Source of the DNA: Sinorhizobium psoraleae
GTDB lineage: Bacteria > Pseudomonadota > Alphaproteobacteria > Rhizobiales > Rhizobiaceae
NCBI RefSeq assembly: GCF_013283645.1
Contig: NZ_JABEKV010000001.1
Location: forward strand, 1,768,246-1,832,245
DNA length: 64,000 nucleotides
Direction of reading: 5' to 3'
Part shown: in pieces, positions 35,955 to 44,531 of the stretch
Position numbering within the stretch: the first letter of the stretch is position 1
Layout: each line of letters begins with the position of its first letter
Made by a program: the position numbers and the translations under genes
Notes under the pieces: model-generated
Databases searched by the model: none
What the model was told of the DNA's origin: nothing
Seen by the model: only the letters and a program-made list of their open reading frames with translations

Positions 35955-36124
35955 GTCATCCCTGTGCTTGTCACAGGGACTCGGGGCCACGGCGCGTCGG
36001 CGCCGTGAATGACTCGGGTTTCGGGAAAGCGCAGGCGCGGGGGACTTGCTACCAGCGCGCCGGCGTTTCTTGCGCCCAAGGACTTGGGCGCGCTGGACTC
36101 CTGTGACAAGCACAGGAGTGAGGG
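35955..36124. repeat. family A mosaic repeat, copy 5
   Basis: GTCATCCCTGTGCTTGTCAC, then CACGGCGCGTCGGCGCCGTG hairpin, TGCGCCCAAGGACTTGGGCG and the right end CTCCTGTGACAAGCACAGGA with GTGAG. It fills the remaining part of the 35755-36151 gap; no gene is present there. Confidence 0.75.
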
Positions 36125-36151
36125 GACCGCGCCAACTCATTCACTCCGTCG

Positions 36152-36994
36152 TCAGCCAAGAAGGTCCCGGATGGCGGCGGCGATTTCGGTCGCGTGGGTT
36201 TCCAGCGCGAAGTGGCCGGTGTCGAAGAACGTCACTTGTGCCTCCGGGATATCCCGCTTGAAGGCTTCGGCGCCGGGCGGCAGGAAGAAGGGGTCGTTGC
36301 GGCCCCAAGCGGCAAGGAAGCGCGGCTTGTGGGTGCGGAAATACTCCTGGAACACGGGATAGAGCGCGACATTGCTCTTGTAGTCGCCCATCAGGTCGAG
36401 CTGGACATCGGTCGCTCCGGGGCGGCCGAGGTAATGATCGTCGAGCGTGTAGCCGTCCGGCGAGACCTTCGCGGCGTCGGGCACGCCGTGCGTGTATTGA
36501 AAGCGCGTCATCTCCGGGCTCAGCATCATGCGAAGCGCCTGGCGATTGGCGTCCGACGGCTCCTGCCAGTAGGCGCGCAGCGGGTCCCAGCCGTCGCTCA
36601 GGCCCTCGGCATAGGCGTTGCCGTTCTGGGAGATGATCGCGGTGATCCGCTCCGGATGGCGGACGGCGAGACGAAATCCGGTCGGTGCCCCATAGTCGAA
36701 GACGTAGACGGCAAAGCGATCGAAGCCGACGAGCTCGGTGAAGCGCTCGATCGTCTCGGCGATCGAGTCGAAGCTGTTTACCTTCGGATCGTCCGATTGG
36801 CCGAATCCCGGCAGGTCGGGCGCGATGATGTGGTAGCGGTCGGCAAGCAGCGGGATCAGGTCCCGGAACATGTGGCTCGACGTCGGAAAGCCGTGCAGCA
36901 GCAGGAGCTTTTCAGCTCCGGCCAGGCCCGCCTCGCGGTAGAAGATCTTCAGTCCATCGACGTCGGTGCTTCGATAACGGATGTCGGTCATCAT
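36152..36994 (-). CDS. alpha/beta hydrolase, Asp-nucleophile (epoxide hydrolase/dehalogenase-like)
   Basis: 280 residues. LLLLHGFPTSSHMFRDLIPL holds the HG-x-P oxyanion motif; the nucleophile elbow reads VFDYGAPTGF, with Asp in place of Ser. That is the haloalkane dehalogenase/epoxide hydrolase arrangement. A proton relay His lies in FDTGHFALETH near the end, and GRNDPFF provides the acid region. The paired ATGs at 36994 and 36991 start the conserved part. Divergent from a LysR regulator. Substrate unknown; a dehalogenase would need a halide-binding Trp pair, which is not obvious, so an epoxide hydrolase is more likely. Confidence 0.88.
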   Translation of the reverse strand: MMTDIRYRSTDVDGLKIFYREAGLAGAEKLLLLHGFPTSSHMFRDLIPLLADRYHIIAPDLPGFGQSDDPKVNSFDSIAETIERFTELVGFDRFAVYVFDYGAPTGFRLAVRHPERITAIISQNGNAYAEGLSDGWDPLRAYWQEPSDANRQALRMMLSPEMTRFQYTHGVPDAAKVSPDGYTLDDHYLGRPGATDVQLDLMGDYKSNVALYPVFQEYFRTHKPRFLAAWGRNDPFFLPPGAEAFKRDIPEAQVTFFDTGHFALETHATEIAAAIRDLLG

Positions 36995-37123
36995 GCTTCT
37001 CCTGGATGGCTGCCGCCGGATTGCCCGGCGCCGTCGAGTTTCGATGGAGGCAAGATATAATCTTCCGTCATCCGCCATAATCGGCTACTTGCAAGAGATA
37101 CTATTTTACTGGGTGAGATAATC

Positions 37124-38038
37124 GTGGACCGTTTCGAAGCCATGTCGATCCTCGTTGCGGCGGTGGAGGCGGGCAGTCTCACCGGCGCCGGCCGGCGGCT
37201 GAACATGCCGCTGCCGACCGTCAGCCGAAAGCTCGCCGAACTGGAGGATCACCTCGGAACCCGGCTTCTCACGCGCACGACGCGCAAGCTGACGCTGACC
37301 GATGCCGGCAACGACTACTTCCACTCCTGCAAGCGCATCCTAGAGGAGGTGGGCGATGCCGAGCGAAAGGCAGCGGGCGAGCAGAGCGCACCGAAGGGCG
37401 AGCTGGTGGTGACGGCGCCGATCGTCTTCGGCCGGCTGCATGTCCTGCCGATCGTCAGCGCGTTTCTCTCGATCTATCCGGATATCAATGTCCGGATGCT
37501 GCTTTCCGACCGCAACGTGCATCTGCTCGAAGACGATATCGATCTTGCCGTCCGCATCGGCCCGCTGCCCGACAGCTCGATGGTGGCGAAGCGTGTCGGT
37601 TCCGTGCGCCGCGTGGTTTGCGGAAGCCCCGGCTGTTTCGAGCGGCACGGGATTCCCGCAAGCCCGGCCGACCTTAAGCGCCTGCCATGCGTCACCTTCG
37701 ACATGATGGCGTTGCCGAACGCATGGGCCTTCGGCAAAAGTCCGAACGCCCGGGAACTCAGCGTGGAGATCCGTCCGCGCCTCTGCGTCAACACCGCGGA
37801 GGCGGCGGTGGACGCCGCTATCGCCGGGATCGGCGTAACCCGCGTCCTCTCCTACCAGGCGGCCCGCGCGGTGAAAGAGGGCTTGCTGCAGGTGGTTTTG
37901 CAGGACTTCGAACCGTCACCGCTGCCGGTCTATATCCTCCATCAGGGTCAGGGCGAATTGCCGTTCAAGATGCGCCGCTTCCTCGACTTTGCCGCGCCGC
38001 GCTTGCGCGAGCGGCTGGAGGAAGCGGCGCTGTCGTGA
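37124..38038 (+). CDS. LysR-type regulator divergent from hydrolase
   Basis: 304 residues from a GTG at 37124. Winged helix: MDRFEAMSILVAAVEAGSLT, GAGRRLNMPLPTVSRKLAEL, RLLTRTTRKLTLTDAGNDYF. Effector domain from near 92 (ELVVTAPIVFGRLHVLPIVS). GGGTGAG precedes the start by 6-9 bases. Only 129 bp separate it from the hydrolase start, and that gap is AT-rich with ATAATC-type direct repeats (37042, 37078, 37118). It most likely controls the hydrolase. Very similar in layout to the LysR genes at 27467 and 33817. Confidence 0.9.
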   Translation: MDRFEAMSILVAAVEAGSLTGAGRRLNMPLPTVSRKLAELEDHLGTRLLTRTTRKLTLTDAGNDYFHSCKRILEEVGDAERKAAGEQSAPKGELVVTAPIVFGRLHVLPIVSAFLSIYPDINVRMLLSDRNVHLLEDDIDLAVRIGPLPDSSMVAKRVGSVRRVVCGSPGCFERHGIPASPADLKRLPCVTFDMMALPNAWAFGKSPNARELSVEIRPRLCVNTAEAAVDAAIAGIGVTRVLSYQAARAVKEGLLQVVLQDFEPSPLPVYILHQGQGELPFKMRRFLDFAAPRLRERLEEAALS

Positions 38039-38179
38039 TGCGGGGGCGGCAGGGGCGCGTCGAGCAGCATTTGCAGTGCCCAGCCACCGCTCGACCTGCG
38101 CTCCGCACGCCGACATGACGATAGGCGCGATATCGCAGACGCGGCGGCGCGAAGGCCTGACGCGGTAAGCCTCTCTCGA

Positions 38180-38463
38180 CCCTCATTCCTGTGCTTGTCA
38201 CAGTTGCCAGCAGCGCCGCGTCGGCGGCGCTGAGGACTCCGCCGGAGCGCTTCGTACGTAAGCTCGGGTCCTTCGCCGGACAGTCGCCCGGTTCGCAGCT
38301 CTTCCTCCACGTCTCAAGCGCTGAAAACACGTTATTCACAGCGCCGACGCGCCGTGGCTGGATCCTGTGACGGGCACAGGAATGAGGGAGGGTGGGGTCC
38401 GGCACAGGAACAGGCGGGGATACAGCGTCCGCTGCGCGTCCGATAAGACGCACGGCGCTGTAG
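38180..38463. repeat. family A copy 6 followed by a family B stem
   Basis: CTCATTCCTGTGCTTGTCAC, CAGCGCCGCGTCGGCGGCGC hairpin, GCGCCGACGCGCCGTGGCTG and right end GATCCTGTGACGGGCACAGG. The family A part ends near 38390. A family B stem GCGCGTCCGATAAGACGC with flanking CGGCGCTGTAG follows at 38421-38463. The gap 38039-38497 contains no gene. Confidence 0.7.
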
Positions 38464-38497
38464 AGCGAACCCAAACTTTCCAGCCGTAATCGAAGCC

Positions 38498-39040
38498 TCA
38501 AGCTTGGGCCTTTTGAATCCACTCTGCAATTCTGGCCGCCGCGTCTGTCGGGGACAAACGCGTCACGTCGAGCTTCAGCAAGTTCGTCTCGTCGATACCT
38601 GCGAGGACTTTGCCATGTGCGTGGTTTCTCCTCGCCATTTCGGCATCGCGTGGCTTCCTCTTCGCAATTCGTCCGGCTGCCTCGATACGGCGAATATTCT
38701 CTTCAAGATCGCAGTGTATATGCACGACGAACAACGGACCCCGCTCGCGACCAAGGCGCACGATCCGTTGCCACTCCGCGTCGCCCCAATCGCTGCTTCC
38801 GGCAAGAACCGTCGTTAGCACGACCGGAATTTCGGTCGGGAGTTCCAGAATCAGGTCATGCGCGATTGCTTCGATCTTCTCGACCGTTTCGATGAACTCC
38901 GGCGATTTGAACTCCGCCAATGCGAAGGCGACGTTGTAGACACTATGGATATCCAGCAGGCGGCCCGAAATCTTCGATATGAGTTCTTGACCGATCGTGA
39001 GCTTCCCCACTCCGGGATAGCCGTTGAGGACAACGATCAC
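38498..39040 (-). CDS. P-loop kinase-like protein, paralog 2
   Basis: 180 residues from a GTG at 39040, preceded by GGAGCAATCG. Walker A is MIVVLNGYPGVGKLTIGQEL; the next motif GRLLDIHSVYNVAFALAEF aligns with GRLLDNHAIYNPAFSLADF of the protein at 21051. A basic lid (RRIEAAGRIAKRKPRDAEMA) and an acceptor-type end (LLKLDVTRLSPTDAAARIAE) follow. Probable small-molecule phosphotransferase. The partner gene at 46383 has an ordinary Walker A (GASGSGKT) and is not closely related. Substrate unknown. Confidence 0.75.
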   Translation of the reverse strand: MIVVLNGYPGVGKLTIGQELISKISGRLLDIHSVYNVAFALAEFKSPEFIETVEKIEAIAHDLILELPTEIPVVLTTVLAGSSDWGDAEWQRIVRLGRERGPLFVVHIHCDLEENIRRIEAAGRIAKRKPRDAEMARRNHAHGKVLAGIDETNLLKLDVTRLSPTDAAARIAEWIQKAQA

Positions 39041-39075
39041 CGATTGCTCCTTCTACAGCGCCGCGCGTCAGGTTC

Positions 39076-40119
39076 CTACTCGAAGAACACAAGGCTCGCG
39101 GGCGAGGGCGGCAGCGGTTTTGTGGTGGCGTCGGCAAAGCCGGCGCGGCGGGCCATCTCGGCAAGTTCCCTCTCGGTATAGGCCTCGCCCCTTGGGGTGG
39201 TGGCGAGCATTTCCCAGGCGAAGGAGGCCGGGAAGGGCGGCGAGACGCGATCCTCGTTCGGCACGAATTCCACCCCGACGACCCGGCCGCCGGGGGCGAG
39301 CGTGTTCCTGCATTTCTTGAGAAGCCCGGCGCAGGTTTCGATGTCGAAGTGATGCAGGAAGTTCGGCAGCAGGATGAGATCGTAGTCGCTGCCCCAGTCG
39401 ACCTCGAAGGCGCTGCCGGGAATGGTGCGGTAGCGCCCGCCGACGCCGAATTGCCTGGCGTTCTGGCTCGCAAGTTCCAGGACGGCCGCCCAGTCGACGG
39501 CGACGATCTCTGCCTCGGGAAAGGTTTTCGCGATCTCGAGACCGAAAAGCCCGTGGCCGGCGGCGATGTCGAGCACCTTTCTCGGCTTTCTCGGCCATTC
39601 GGCCATCTCCGCTGCAAGCGCCATGGCGCTCGGCGCGACGAGCGGGCCGACGGCGCGGGCGAATTTCACCCAGACCGGATTGTCGGCCGAGATATTCGCG
39701 AGCCCGAGGGCGCCGCCGTTGCGCACGCAGGCCGCCGGATCGTCGAGGTGCAGCGAAAGCATCTCCGGTGCGGCAACGAATTCGATGGCTCCGCCGATAT
39801 AGGCCGGCGAGTGGCGGACGAGGAAGGTGCGGCTCGATGGGGTCAGCCGATAGGTGTCAGCCTCCTTGATGAGAAAGCCGTTGACGACGAGATAGTCACA
39901 AAGCACGCGCACGCCGCGCTCGGAGGCCTTCGCCGCCGCTGCGAGCGAGGCCGCCGTGCCGCCGTCGCCGATCAGGGTGAAAAGATCGAGTTCGATCGCC
40001 GCCTTCATCGCGGCCGTCTTCCGGCACGCAAACATCACGTCCACAGCGAGATCGGGCGAGACTTCGCTGATGTCTGGGCCCATGTCTGTGCCCATGTCCG
40101 TTTCTACCGTCGATGCCAT
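39076..40119 (-). CDS. SAM-dependent O-methyltransferase (acetylserotonin type)
   Basis: 347 residues. An N-terminal dimerisation winged helix (DVMFACRKTAAMKAAIELDL, RGVRVLCDYLVVNGFLIKEA) precedes the SAM domain: VLDIAAGHGLFGLEIAKTFP (motif I), VAVDWAAVLELA and FEVDWGSDYDLILLPNFLHH. HH at the end of that segment provides the catalytic His expected for O-methyl transfer in this family. GAEFVPNEDR-like EFVPNEDRVSPPFPASF follows. MASTVETDMGTDMGPD at 40119 is the start. Likely methylates a hydroxyl of a small phenol or polyketide; no pathway genes adjoin. Confidence 0.88.
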   Translation of the reverse strand: MASTVETDMGTDMGPDISEVSPDLAVDVMFACRKTAAMKAAIELDLFTLIGDGGTAASLAAAAKASERGVRVLCDYLVVNGFLIKEADTYRLTPSSRTFLVRHSPAYIGGAIEFVAAPEMLSLHLDDPAACVRNGGALGLANISADNPVWVKFARAVGPLVAPSAMALAAEMAEWPRKPRKVLDIAAGHGLFGLEIAKTFPEAEIVAVDWAAVLELASQNARQFGVGGRYRTIPGSAFEVDWGSDYDLILLPNFLHHFDIETCAGLLKKCRNTLAPGGRVVGVEFVPNEDRVSPPFPASFAWEMLATTPRGEAYTERELAEMARRAGFADATTKPLPPSPASLVFFE

Positions 40120-40460
40120 TGAGTTCTCCCCCTCGAGTTCGCGACCTGCAAGGCATCGACTCCAGATTGGCGAAGCCAAACCGCAGGTCGTAAAGCGATT
40201 GCTACAATACACCGGGCGGCCGCGGCGTCGAAGGAAAAAGCCTCGGCATCGCAGAAGTGCCGGCGCGTCACACTCGATACTGCTAGTGGTGAAGATCCGA
40301 CGCTTGGTACCCGCCACAGGCTCCCGCCTGGGGCGGAGAGCCGTAGTCCAAACGCAGATGCCGTACGGCAGCCTCGCGCCAAACAGTAGCCATTCCATGA
40401 CGGCAACGACGCTTCGCCTCTTTGAAGCCGCCGTTGCCGTACTTCAGCGCGTCGCCTCTC
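40120..40460. other. 341-bp gap without recognisable gene
   Basis: Between the methyltransferase start and the end of the cupin gene. In-frame upstream reading of the methyltransferase frame (ORF to 40398) has no conserved sequence and no ribosome site. No repeat of families A to F is evident. It may hold the methyltransferase promoter. Confidence 0.4.
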
Positions 40461-40883
40461 TTATGAGGTCATCAAGTCGATGACCCGCATGATCGCCACC
40501 GCACTGCTCGAGTTCTGGGTGCCTTCTGTCGTGTCGGCATTAGCGCAGGTCCAAACATCACCCTTCTTGACCGTGAATTTTTTCCCATTCTGAACAACCG
40601 AAAGTTCCCCCTCAGTCATGTGGCAAAGCATATCGTTCTTCATCACGTTGTCCGGCGTCTTCGCACCGGCTTGGATAACGACATCACGCAGCTTGACCAT
40701 TTTGTAAGCTGGTATGACCGAAGCCCTCTCACCAAGCGCGACAACTCTGACACCCGGACCAACCTCCTCACCCTCATCTGGGCCATAGGTCTGGGCGGCC
40801 GCTGGCGTTGGCCAAGCGATCAAAGGTGTGGCGGCCATTGTAAGACCGAGTACGAGTGTGGATCTACGATTGACGGCTTCCAT
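40461..40883 (-). CDS. exported cupin-like protein
   Basis: 140 residues with a signal peptide (STLVLGLTMAATPLIAWPTP, cut near AAAQ). A small cupin: VKLRDVVIQAGAKTPDNVMK, LCHMTEGELSVVQNGKKFTV and KKGDVWTCANADTTEGTQNS. The first motif lacks the usual His pair, so metal binding differs from the cupins at 3197 and 18180. Similar proteins are annotated as cupin-domain proteins of unknown role. The ATG at 40883 follows AGGGAGGAAGCA. It ends near a family B repeat in the upstream gap 40884-41225. Confidence 0.7.
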   Translation of the reverse strand: MEAVNRRSTLVLGLTMAATPLIAWPTPAAAQTYGPDEGEEVGPGVRVVALGERASVIPAYKMVKLRDVVIQAGAKTPDNVMKNDMLCHMTEGELSVVQNGKKFTVKKGDVWTCANADTTEGTQNSSSAVAIMRVIDLMTS

Positions 40884-41016
40884 TGCTTCCTCCCTAGCCA
40901 ATTCGTTCTGAAAAAGTGGGAAACCAATGAGTTTTGAGCCGCTGCCACCAAGAGTCAACGGCCATTCCCATCTGGCCTGTCTCGTCGCGCTCGTGGTCCG
41001 CGAGAGGCTCCATCAG

Positions 41017-41122
41017 TACAGCGCCGCGCATCTTATCAGACGCGCAAAACTCGCTGTGGCACTTTGATTTGCGGCATGTTTTGGTCCTTTAATCGGCTAC
41101 GATTAAAGGAAACAGGCAGTAG
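41017..41122 (+). repeat. family B repeat, full copy
   Basis: ACAGCGCCGCGCATCTTATC, AGACGCGCAAAACTCGCTG, GGCACTTTGATTTGCGGCAT, TTTAATCGGCTACGATTAAA and a GGCAGTAGG end. Same module order as the copies at 28375 and 54082. The rest of the gap 40884-41225 is unremarkable. Confidence 0.75.
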
Positions 41123-41225
41123 GTCAGCGAACGTGTCCAAGCGATATTCTTGACGCACGTTCAAAGACAAAGATCGGTGCCGACATCGGCAATGTCGTAG
41201 CGCGAGACTGCCGTACAGGTTGCGC

Positions 41226-42350
41226 TCAGCCCGGGCTGCCCCGGCGCAGGACCCATAGGAGGGCGGCGGCGATGGCGAGGCCGAGGAGTGGCCAGACGGC
41301 CCAGAAGGTTCTGTCGAAGGTGAGGAGGTTGACGGCGACGACGATGAGGGCGGCGATGGCAAGCAGGCCGCGGGTGCGGTCAATGTCCTTTCTTCGGCGC
41401 AGCCAGAGGAGGGCGTAGAAGATCGATAGGCCGAGTAGCGGCCAGACGGCCCAGAGAACACCGTCCCAGGTGAGGAGGTTTATCGCGACGATTGCAGCGA
41501 CGATCACGGCGATGACGCCGAATTTGCGGTTGCTGAGCGCTGCGGGAGAAGGGGGCGCTTGCGGCCGCGTAGCTTCCGGGGCGGGTTGCTGGTCCCGGTT
41601 TCCGGGTGAACGGCCGGCGGGCTCGCCTGCCAGCGTGTCTTCTGTGGCGCTCGCCCGCCCGGCGGGCGCCTGCGGCTGCACCGTCCCGGGCGCGGATTGC
41701 CGGCCCCAGCTGCCGGAACCGCGGGCGGGCTCCGCCGTTGCTGCTCCGTCCTGCCGGGAGCCGTCTTGCCGAACGCTGCTAGTCCCGAAACCGCTCTCCC
41801 GGCCAAGGGCCTCCCGTGCGCCATCCCCGGCGCCGATCCTGACGGCATAGCTCGGGACGCCGCCCTCGATGTTCTTCACCTCGAGCTGGCCGAGGAAATC
41901 GAAGCCGACGGCGACCTTGTTGCGCACCTGGTCGTAGACGGTGTTGGAGATGACGATGCCGCCGGCCGGCGCAGTCGCCTGCAGGCGGGCGGCGATGTTG
42001 ACGCCGTCGCCATAGAGGTCGTCGCCCTCGGCGATGACGTCGCCGAGATTGATGCCGATGCGAAAGAGCATCCGCGTCTCGCTGGGGCGCTCGGCGTTGA
42101 GGCCCGCAAGCTCGTTCTGGACGTCGACGGCGGCGCGCACCGCCTCGACCACGCTCGGAAATTCGGCGATCAGCCCGTCGCCCCAGGTGTTGACGACGCG
42201 GCCGTCATGCGCCTCGATCAGCCGCGCCATGGCGTCGCGGTAGCGCTTCAGCGTCGCGAGCGTGCCTTCCTCGTCCGCCCCCATCAGGCGCGAATAATCC
42301 TGCACGTCGGCGGAGAAGATCGTCGTCAGCTTGCGGCGGATTTCGGACAT
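41226..42350 (-). CDS. class III nucleotide cyclase with tandem C-terminal membrane modules
   Basis: 374 residues. An N-terminal class III cyclase domain (1-165): TTIFSADVQDYSRLMGADEE (metal Asp), VVNTWGDGLIAEF (second metal), GDGVNIAARLQATAPAGGI (Asn/Arg for transition state), so all catalytic residues appear present. A low-complexity Pro/Gly/Ser linker (about 185-280) follows. The C-terminus has two repeats of one membrane unit, NLLTWDGVLWAVWPLLGL and NLLTFDRTFWAVWPLLGL, each ending in ALLW and Arg. Unusual: cyclase first, membrane part last. The start is the ATG at 42350, just before the cyclase domain. Confidence 0.85.
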   Translation of the reverse strand: MSEIRRKLTTIFSADVQDYSRLMGADEEGTLATLKRYRDAMARLIEAHDGRVVNTWGDGLIAEFPSVVEAVRAAVDVQNELAGLNAERPSETRMLFRIGINLGDVIAEGDDLYGDGVNIAARLQATAPAGGIVISNTVYDQVRNKVAVGFDFLGQLEVKNIEGGVPSYAVRIGAGDGAREALGRESGFGTSSVRQDGSRQDGAATAEPARGSGSWGRQSAPGTVQPQAPAGRASATEDTLAGEPAGRSPGNRDQQPAPEATRPQAPPSPAALSNRKFGVIAVIVAAIVAINLLTWDGVLWAVWPLLGLSIFYALLWLRRRKDIDRTRGLLAIAALIVVAVNLLTFDRTFWAVWPLLGLAIAAALLWVLRRGSPG

Positions 42351-42458
42351 GATGGTTCGTCCTTGCTTCGGTTCCGCCGGGTGGCAGACGAAAGAGCGGC
42401 GGGGCGCTTGCGCACGACGGGGCCGTGCCACCTTGGATTGCGCGCAAGCCTGACCTTA

Positions 42459-42556
42459 CTGCATGTTTGCTTGAATCGAAGCCGATTCAAGAGCGGCAGG
42501 TCAAAAGTGCTACCGTGAGCTTTGTGCGCCTGTAAAGATACACGGCGCTGTAGATC
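42459..42556 (-). repeat. family B repeat
   Basis: GCATGTTTGCTTGAATCGAA, CCGATTCAAGAGCGG palindrome, GGTCAAAAGTGCTACCGTGA, and GGCGCTGTAG end. Its opposite-strand stem is degenerate (GCGCCTGTAAAGATACACGG). It fills the gap 42351-42647 between the cyclase and the small acidic gene. Confidence 0.6.
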
Positions 42557-42647
42557 GATTCCGTGGGAAAGGCACTGCTGCCTGATTTTGCCCTTAAATC
42601 GATTCCGATTTGAGGCATCATGCGGCAGCACAGACGAGGTCAAGGCC

Positions 42648-42863
42648 ATGCACAAGTTCACAGTCACCGTCACGGAAGAGTTCGAGGCCGACACTGCCGA
42701 AGAGGCCGCCTTGCTCATGTATCAGCAACTGACCAAAGAGCCGGCCCCTCTGAATTATTCGGTCGCGGACGAGACGAAGATTGCGACCGATCTGACGCTG
42801 GACAGGGAAAAGGCAGATGAGTTTGCCAGTGTCGATCACACGGCAGATCCCGGCAACTGGTAG
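42648..42863 (+). CDS. small acidic protein of unknown function
   Basis: 71 residues, acidic, no signal peptide or membrane helix. The first half predicts a beta hairpin (MHKFTVTVTEEFEADTAEEA) and a helix (AALLMYQQLTKEPAPLNYSV); it ends VDHTADPGNW. It is followed after 15 bp by the ANT(3'')-like gene, so the two could be co-transcribed. Start at 42648 chosen over 42522, since the earlier stretch crosses a repeat. I know no function. Confidence 0.55.
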   Translation: MHKFTVTVTEEFEADTAEEAALLMYQQLTKEPAPLNYSVADETKIATDLTLDREKADEFASVDHTADPGNW

Positions 42864-42878
42864 CTCGCGGCGAGAACT

Positions 42879-43655
42879 GTGACGATGCATGAAGCGTCCA
42901 GTGTTCCCTTCGAGGCGCGGCAGGCGCTGCCGGTCATCCGGCACGCTTTCGGAGATTCGCTGGTGGCTGCGTATCTCCATGGCTCGTCGGTCTCGGGAGG
43001 GCTGCGCCCGGACAGCGACGTGGACGTGCTCGTTGTCATCGACCGGCCGACGACGCATGCGGTGCGCGCTGAACTCGTAACAGAGCTGATGAAGATCTCG
43101 GGGCGTCCCGGCGACAACGTCTCCCGCCCGCTTGAGCTGATTGTCTTCCACCGCGCCGACCTCAAGGCAGCGGTCTATCCGGCGCGCGGCGAGTTTGTCT
43201 ACGGCGAATGGCTGCGCGAGGCTTTCGAGGCAGGGGAGGTGCCGGCGCCGGTATCCGATCCCGAATTTACGCTGTTGCTGGCACAAGCCCGGCACGAAGC
43301 CCGGTCCCTCATCGGCCCCGATCCGGCGGAACTCCTGCCGATCATTCCGGAAACGGACATACGCCGCGCCATTGGCGACGCGCTTCCGGCGCTCATCTCT
43401 TCGCTCGAGGGGGACGAACGCAATGTCCTTCTGACGCTCGCACGCATGTGGAGGACCTTGGCGACCGGGCAGTTCGTGCCGAAGGACGTGGCGGCCGAAT
43501 GGGCCATGTCTCGCTTGCCTGCCGAGTCGGCAACGCTGGTCGCCCATGCCCGGGAGGCGTATCTCGGCGCAACGCGGGATGATTGGCGGCCTCGCCGGCA
43601 GGAAGCCCGGCGCGTGGCCGGCGACCTCAGCGCCCGGGTGGTTGCGATGCTGTGA
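42879..43655 (+). CDS. ANT(3'')-like aminoglycoside nucleotidyltransferase
   Basis: 258 residues (256 from the ATG at 42885). The nucleotidyltransferase signature is HGSSVSGGLRPDSDVDVLVV (G-S-x..D-x-D, residues about 34-53). The C-terminal helical part matches AadA: NVLLTLARMWRTLATGQFVP, KDVAAEWAMSRLPAE and AREAYLGATRDDW. AadA adenylates streptomycin and spectinomycin at the 3'' or 9 position. No integron attC or IS element is near, so this is a chromosomal environmental homolog. Substrate and resistance are not established by sequence. Confidence 0.85.
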   Translation: MTMHEASSVPFEARQALPVIRHAFGDSLVAAYLHGSSVSGGLRPDSDVDVLVVIDRPTTHAVRAELVTELMKISGRPGDNVSRPLELIVFHRADLKAAVYPARGEFVYGEWLREAFEAGEVPAPVSDPEFTLLLAQARHEARSLIGPDPAELLPIIPETDIRRAIGDALPALISSLEGDERNVLLTLARMWRTLATGQFVPKDVAAEWAMSRLPAESATLVAHAREAYLGATRDDWRPRRQEARRVAGDLSARVVAML

Positions 43656-43707
43656 CGGGCCCGCCGGTGGCGCTTCCGACAAACGCGACGCTCGTGGGGG
43701 AGCGGGC

Positions 43708-44385
43708 TCAGGCGTGGTCAATAAGCGCGATCACGTCGTCGGTTGAACGCACATCGCCGAAGCTGCGATAGATGTTGTGAAGCGCGGCATTATGGTCCTG
43801 ATCGCGTCTCGCTGCGGTGGCGTCGCCGACCACGATCACGCGAAATCCCGATGCAAAAGCGTCTCTTGCGGAGGATTCGCAGCATATGTTGGTGACCGCG
43901 CCGGTGATGACGACGTTTTCCATACCGCGGTCCCGGAGCGCCGCCGGCAGCGGCGAGGCGCCGGGGTAGAATGCGCTATAGGCGTTCTTCTCGAACAGGA
44001 GATCGCCCGCTTCGGGACGAAGGGCGGGCCACAGTCTTTCGGCGATCGGGCCGGACCCGCCGGACGTTCGAAACAGTTCCGCGATATCCTTGCCGAAGAA
44101 CTCCTCCGCGAGCGCCGGATGGCGATGCTCCGGGGCGGGGACGATCCAGGAGACGACACCCCCGGCCGCCCGCAGGCAATCGGCGATGCGCAGGATGTTG
44201 GGCACAATCCCCCGGCAATAGCCGTTCTGCTCCAGGAAGAACGGCACCATGTCGATCACGACCAGCGCCGTGCGGGCGGGCGCGATGCGCTCGAACGCAT
44301 GCCGCCGGCCCCTTCGCTCCTCCTGGCGCGCGTATTCGCGCGGCTCGATGGCCCAGTTGTGGTATTTCGGCGGGGGATATTCCAT
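43708..44385 (-). CDS. isochorismatase-family cysteine hydrolase
   Basis: 225 residues with the family triad: Asp45 in ALVVIDMVPFF, a Lys in the FEKNAYSAFYPGASPL segment, and the nucleophile Cys in GAVTNICCESSARDAFASGF. The N-terminal 35 residues (YPPPKYHNWAIEPREYARQE) are a family extension. It cleaves amide or vinyl-ether bonds (nicotinamide, biuret, isochorismate types); the substrate is unknown. The ATG at 44385 starts MEYPPPKY. It reads in the same direction as a C45-type hydrolase upstream, separated by 146 bp that contains half a family A repeat. Confidence 0.88.
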   Translation of the reverse strand: MEYPPPKYHNWAIEPREYARQEERRGRRHAFERIAPARTALVVIDMVPFFLEQNGYCRGIVPNILRIADCLRAAGGVVSWIVPAPEHRHPALAEEFFGKDIAELFRTSGGSGPIAERLWPALRPEAGDLLFEKNAYSAFYPGASPLPAALRDRGMENVVITGAVTNICCESSARDAFASGFRVIVVGDATAARRDQDHNAALHNIYRSFGDVRSTDDVIALIDHA

Positions 44386-44455
44386 GGACACGCTCCGGAC
44401 GGATCGCCTGAGAGTTCGGGGCCGAATCTCGCGGCGTACGACATCATCGCACAGA

Positions 44456-44482
44456 TTTGACGAGCACCGGGATGAGGGAGGA
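44456..44482. repeat. family A right half
   Basis: TTTGACGAGCACCGGGATGA then GGGAGG. Only the right arm of family A is present between the isochorismatase and C45 genes, an element that has lost most of its length. Confidence 0.45.
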
Positions 44483-44531
44483 CGTGGCCACGGCGAGGCA
44501 TCCCGAGGGTGCCGGTGATCCATCGCAGGCA

